DNA from: Pseudomonadales bacterium | GTDB taxonomy: Bacteria > Pseudomonadota > Gammaproteobacteria > Pseudomonadales > Moraxellaceae | Length of the DNA stretch: 9,675 bases | Direction of reading: 5' to 3' | Assembly (NCBI GenBank): GCA_013043915.1 | Contig: JABEVH010000127.1 | Span: 1 to 9,675, forward strand | Shown here: positions 6,951 through 9,675 of the stretch, one piece after another | How the letters are laid out: every line of letters starts with the position of its first letter | Position numbering within the stretch: position 1 is the first letter of the stretch | Program-made: the position numbers and the translations under genes | The notes under the pieces: model-generated | Told to the model about the DNA's origin: nothing | The model's input: the letters and a program-made list of their open reading frames with translations, nothing else | The model's database searches: none

Positions 6951-6979
6951 ATGATCGACAAAGCAGGGTCAATAGTCAA
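6951..6979 (-). promoter_or_regulatory. Candidate sigma70 promoter for gspGHIJK
   Basis: On the minus strand, TTGACT (6974-6979), a 17-base spacer and GATCAT (6951-6956) give a 5/6 and a 4/6 match to the consensus. Transcription would start about 35 bases before the gspG ATG. A second TTGACC (6967-6972) overlaps the spacer. This is a moderate match only. Confidence 0.35.
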
Positions 6980-7190
6980 GCTGGAATTAAGAAGTGTGAA
7001 TACCGCTGAGTTCGCAGAGCAAAGAAAAAAATTAAGATTTCAGGTCAATAACCGTCTATACTATGCAACTGTCAAAGCGTGCAAGCGAATATGGGACATA
7101 TCAGCATACCTGGAACACTAAGGCATGACAGCCTCATGACAATTTTCTGTATTAGAGCACAAAATTAGAATGTTAATGTTGCCCATGCGC

Positions 7191-7218
7191 TTGACAAGCC
7201 GATGACCGAAGTTAGAAT
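7191..7218 (+). promoter_or_regulatory. Strong sigma70-type promoter for the exported protein gene
   Basis: TTGACA (7191-7196, perfect -35), a 16-base spacer and TAGAAT (7213-7218, 5/6 -10). Transcription would start near 7225, leaving a leader of about 60 bases before the ATG at 7287. Confidence 0.7.
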
Positions 7219-7286
7219 GGCACTGTCTACTTGACAGACCTTGGGCACGATGCCGAGTTCAAAATACCACCGGAGTGAATCGAAAA

Positions 7287-8993
7287 ATGAGCAGAAATAA
7301 TATTGTTTTGAAGCAAGCGATAAGGCTAGGCATGATGACCATGGCCGTGGGTGCAAGTTCCATGGTGTTTGCAACCACTACAGCTGGCATACAGACAGTT
7401 ACCCCTCTCAATCTGGCTACTGAAATTTGGGCAACGGCCAGCGCAACTGCCCCGGTTAAGATGCCTGCGCCGAATGCAGTCACCTACGTGACGGGGGGGA
7501 TTACGACACAGAATATCGTTGATCTATACTACACCCTGAGCGGTGGAGCGAAGTGGACTACGGGCGAAGCAGCCGGTGCGTTAGGTGTTCAGGTCAGCGA
7601 AGCTGGCGTATTGAGCAACGTGTTTCCTTCAGGCAGCTCAGCAGTTGTTACATCATTAGGTACGACTAACTCTGGCGCTACTGAATCTTTTGCTATCAAC
7701 TTAGGTAATGCTGCCTATTGTTCAAATAGCACGAGTGTTACTACAGCTGCAGCGTGCACGGCCGGTTCAGGCACTGTAATTTCTCTTTCCTCAGGTTTAC
7801 CTGCCGGATCAACGTTCACCTACACGCCAGCCTCCTTTGTCTCGGATGCAGCTAATGCCTTGGCAACTGCAGGGAGCACTCTGTCGGTCGAATTTGGTAT
7901 GGCTGATCAAAATACCCAGGTGACCGCAGCCAGCCCCTATGGCAATCTGGACTCTGGTGTATCAAATACCGCTAAGGTGGCTAGTAGCTTTATTGAGTCC
8001 AACTATGGCGCAACTGGAGCAGTGCTGTCCTCTGATAAGTTTACAGGAAAGGCTGAAACGGCCAAGATCAATGTATTGGCGTCGCCGACCAATGCGCAAC
8101 TTACCAATAATGCCAATGTATCGGGTGCAGCGGCAACAACTCAGGTTAATCTGGGTAGCATTACGTTCACGAATACGGCGAATGTCGACAACATTGTGAC
8201 AGCTACGACCACGACCACAGCAGGGTATGCATATCCTTCGTCTGCTACCACCAATGACGCAGCGATAGTACAGCAGTTGGTAACGCTGAACGCTACTCAG
8301 GGTTATTTTGCACCGTTGGCAGGAGCGGGTGGGCTTCTGGAATTGACAACTGATGCAGGTTGTACGACGCCAGTAGTATCTGCAACCACGGTTGGAGGTG
8401 CTTCGCTGACCGCAGCAACCGCCTCTGCTGCTACCTCTGAAACGCTGACTGTTCCTGTTGCCAGCTTGACGACAGCTGCGGAATATGTGTGTTTCCAAGG
8501 CAATGGAAAGACAGCTTTTGTTCCTAATGTAGTCCCGACAGTTACTGTCAAGAACATGAACGGTACCACGTCGACAGCCGTAGCACTGGAAAGCGCTACA
8601 GGCAATCTGTATGATTTGCTGCTGAATGTCGCTCAGGTATCTGTGAAGGATTATCTCCCTGCCGCTGTGACCAATTACCAAACCTTTATCCACCTGATCA
8701 ATACCGGTTCTGTAGCTGCCCAGATCAATGTCTATGCCATCAACCCAGATGGTACGCAGACAGCTCCGGCTCAGCTTACGACAACGGCGTTGGCCGCTGG
8801 TGGTAACGTAGATTTTTCATCTACGGCTATTGAAGCTGCTCTGATGGCTGCTGGTGCTCCTGCTAGCGACTTCACTTCCTCTTCACGTCCACGTCTGGTG
8901 TTCACCGCTGCTACGGGTTCTTTGGTTGCTCAGAACTTTGTATACGACGGTGTGACTGGTTCGCTGGTTGATATGTCCGCTCAAGAACAATAA
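7287..8993 (+). CDS. Thr/Ala/Ser-rich exported protein, possible surface protein or T2SS substrate
   Basis: I do not recognise a family. From the ATG at 7287 it has 568 residues; GGAG at 7272-7275 is its ribosome site. GTG 7275 is in frame but overlaps that GGAG, so it is less likely. A Sec signal peptide is clear: basic start, hydrophobic run, and a likely cleavage after SSMVFA (residue 29). The mature chain is rich in Thr, Ala, Ser, Val and Gly with few charged residues, as in beta-rich adhesins and surface-layer proteins. Four cysteines (145, 157, 359, 402) could form two disulfides. No transmembrane segment, LPXTG-like sorting signal, or beta-barrel C-terminus is evident. The last ~118 residues (from V451) look like a separate beta-sandwich domain (IHLINTGSVAAQINVYAINP). 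The 3' part favours codons typical of highly expressed genes (GCT, GGT, CGT, TCC). It is monocistronic between a strong promoter and a strong terminator. Its location beside the pseudopilin operon suggests, but does not prove, export by the T2SS. Confidence 0.85.
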   Translation: MSRNNIVLKQAIRLGMMTMAVGASSMVFATTTAGIQTVTPLNLATEIWATASATAPVKMPAPNAVTYVTGGITTQNIVDLYYTLSGGAKWTTGEAAGALGVQVSEAGVLSNVFPSGSSAVVTSLGTTNSGATESFAINLGNAAYCSNSTSVTTAAACTAGSGTVISLSSGLPAGSTFTYTPASFVSDAANALATAGSTLSVEFGMADQNTQVTAASPYGNLDSGVSNTAKVASSFIESNYGATGAVLSSDKFTGKAETAKINVLASPTNAQLTNNANVSGAAATTQVNLGSITFTNTANVDNIVTATTTTTAGYAYPSSATTNDAAIVQQLVTLNATQGYFAPLAGAGGLLELTTDAGCTTPVVSATTVGGASLTAATASAATSETLTVPVASLTTAAEYVCFQGNGKTAFVPNVVPTVTVKNMNGTTSTAVALESATGNLYDLLLNVAQVSVKDYLPAAVTNYQTFIHLINTGSVAAQINVYAINPDGTQTAPAQLTTTALAAGGNVDFSSTAIEAALMAAGAPASDFTSSSRPRLVFTAATGSLVAQNFVYDGVTGSLVDMSAQEQ

Positions 8994-9027
8994 GTCTTGC
9001 TTAGACAGACTGTTTATTGAGGTAGGG

Positions 9028-9049
9028 AAAAGGGGCTTAAGCCCCTTTT
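9028..9049 (+). terminator. Strong Rho-independent terminator
   Basis: A perfect 9-bp stem, AAAAGGGGC (9028-9036) with GCCCCTTTT (9041-9049), closes a TTAA loop and runs into CTTTGT. It lies 35 bases after the stop of the exported protein gene. The flanking A4/T4 tracts mean it could also work on the opposite strand. Confidence 0.9.
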
Positions 9050-9054
9050 CTTTG

Positions 9055-9068
9055 TCTTAAATTTAAGA
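9055..9068. repeat. AT-rich 14-bp perfect palindrome
   Basis: TCTTAAATTTAAGA is a perfect palindrome just after the terminator and about 60 bases before the Sel1-repeat gene. A TAGAAT -10-like box lies at 9081-9086 without a good -35. It may be an operator for the downstream gene. Confidence 0.4.
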
Positions 9069-9128
9069 TTCATGCCTTGTTAGAATCGAAAGTAGAAATT
9101 AACAGACAGCAATGGAGATGAGGTTCCA

Positions 9129-9675
9129 ATGAAACTTTGTGGAAGAATGATACTTATTCTGGGATTTCTGGTGTCGTTTCAGAGTTGGGGACTAACCGAG
9201 ACGGAAGCTGAAAAATTATTAACCCAGATCAAGAGTAAAGACTCAGACAACTACCATCATTTGCAGGCTCTGGCGAAAAAAGGGGATGTGATTGCCGAGG
9301 ACAGAATGGGCTATCTCCTCGCGGGTAATGAGCTGGGTAAACCAGATTATGCAGCTGCTATGGCGTGGTTTGAAAAGGCAGCCAAGGAGGGGTATGCCTT
9401 GTCAGAGTCGCGGCTGGGTTATATGTACGAGCAGGGAATTGGTGTCAAAAAGGACATGAACTTGGCTCTGCATTGGTATGAACTTGCCGCTGAACACCAC
9501 AATATGGCGGCGGCTTATAACTTGGGTGTGGATTATCAACAGGGTTTGGGTACTGGCAAGGATGTTAAAAAGGCAGCGTACTACTTTGGTTTGGCCGCTC
9601 AGGAGGGGCAGACTGACGCCATGTACAATCTGGGTGTCATGGCCCTAGATAACAAGGATTATAAGGAAGCTAAAA
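9129..9675 (+). CDS. Secreted Sel1-repeat (SLR/TPR-like) protein, 3' end outside window
   Basis: The frame opens at ATG 9129, with GAGG five bases upstream, and stays open to the window edge (182 codons). The N-terminus MKLCGRMILILGFLVSFQSWG is a Sec signal peptide, probably cleaved near residue 21, so the protein is periplasmic or secreted. From about residue 55 it has tandem Sel1-like repeats of roughly 36 residues: AEDRMGYLL...AAMAWFEKAAKEG, SESRLGYMYEQGIGVKKD...ALHWYELAAEH, AAYNLGVDYQQGLG...AAYYFGLAAQEG, and the start of a fourth at DAMYNLGVMAL. Such alpha-alpha repeats bind other proteins or peptidoglycan-linked partners; the partner here is unknown. It is separated from the preceding gene by a strong terminator, so it has its own promoter. 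Confidence 0.88.
   Translation, partial: MKLCGRMILILGFLVSFQSWGLTETEAEKLLTQIKSKDSDNYHHLQALAKKGDVIAEDRMGYLLAGNELGKPDYAAAMAWFEKAAKEGYALSESRLGYMYEQGIGVKKDMNLALHWYELAAEHHNMAAAYNLGVDYQQGLGTGKDVKKAAYYFGLAAQEGQTDAMYNLGVMALDNKDYKEAK

Larger units (their letters stand above)
6909..7286. promoter_or_regulatory. Divergent control region between gspG and the exported protein gene
   Basis: This ~380-bp stretch has no gene. The sequence TTGAC or its complement GTCAA occurs six times (6968, 6975, 7044, 7071, 7191, 7231), more than chance suggests. One copy forms the -35 of the rightward promoter and one that of the gspG candidate. A CTGTC/GACAG dyad (7223-7237) sits at the expected rightward transcription start, where an operator could lie. 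An A-rich tract occupies about 7021-7038. Confidence 0.5.

Noticed and set aside
7231..7260. Second TTGACA as a separate promoter
   Set aside because: No acceptable -10 box lies 15-19 bases downstream; the copy at 7191 pairs correctly with TAGAAT.
7962..8693. Minus-strand frame of 243 codons inside the exported protein gene
   Set aside because: It is an antisense shadow; its Cys/Arg-rich composition results from reading Ala/Thr/Ser codons backwards.

Overview
The window looks like chromosomal DNA of a Gram-negative proteobacterium of moderate GC (by eye a little over 50%). It carries a type II secretion system (T2SS) core, an outer-membrane-type lipoprotein and two exported proteins. A gamma-/betaproteobacterium or an Acidithiobacillia member would fit, but nothing here fixes the genus.

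Layout. (1) At the left edge, on the minus strand, is the 5' part of a lipoprotein gene that runs out of the window. A strong inverted repeat lies in its upstream leader. (2) About 0.9 kb follows with no convincing intact gene, only short protein-like stretches that may be relics. (3) gspE and gspF lie on the plus strand and overlap at their junction. (4) gspG, gspH, gspI, gspJ and gspK form a tightly overlapping minus-strand operon that runs tail to tail into gspF, with only four bases between the gspF and gspK stop codons. (5) A ~380-bp divergent control region follows, with a good sigma70-type promoter (TTGACA-16-TAGAAT) facing right and a weaker candidate facing gspG. (6) A Thr/Ala/Ser-rich exported protein of about 568 residues ends at a strong perfect-stem terminator. 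(7) A secreted Sel1-repeat protein is cut by the right edge.

How the parts work together. GspE (ATPase) and GspF (inner-membrane platform) drive assembly of a pseudopilus made of GspG (major) and GspH/I/J/K (minor, tip) subunits. The window has no GspC, D, L, M or O, so the secretin, the clamp proteins and the prepilin peptidase must be elsewhere. The lipoprotein could be an outer-membrane partner, but that is inference. The large exported protein, transcribed divergently from gspG, has four cysteines and no membrane anchor beyond its signal peptide. It is a reasonable candidate T2SS substrate or surface protein.

Most interesting points: a tandem 24-residue motif with a 5-residue spacer in the GspE N-terminus, matching the MshEN c-di-GMP-binding pattern; a shortened CxC half of the GspE zinc motif; the split, convergent arrangement of the T2SS genes; and the unrecognised, apparently highly expressed exported protein beside the pseudopilin operon.
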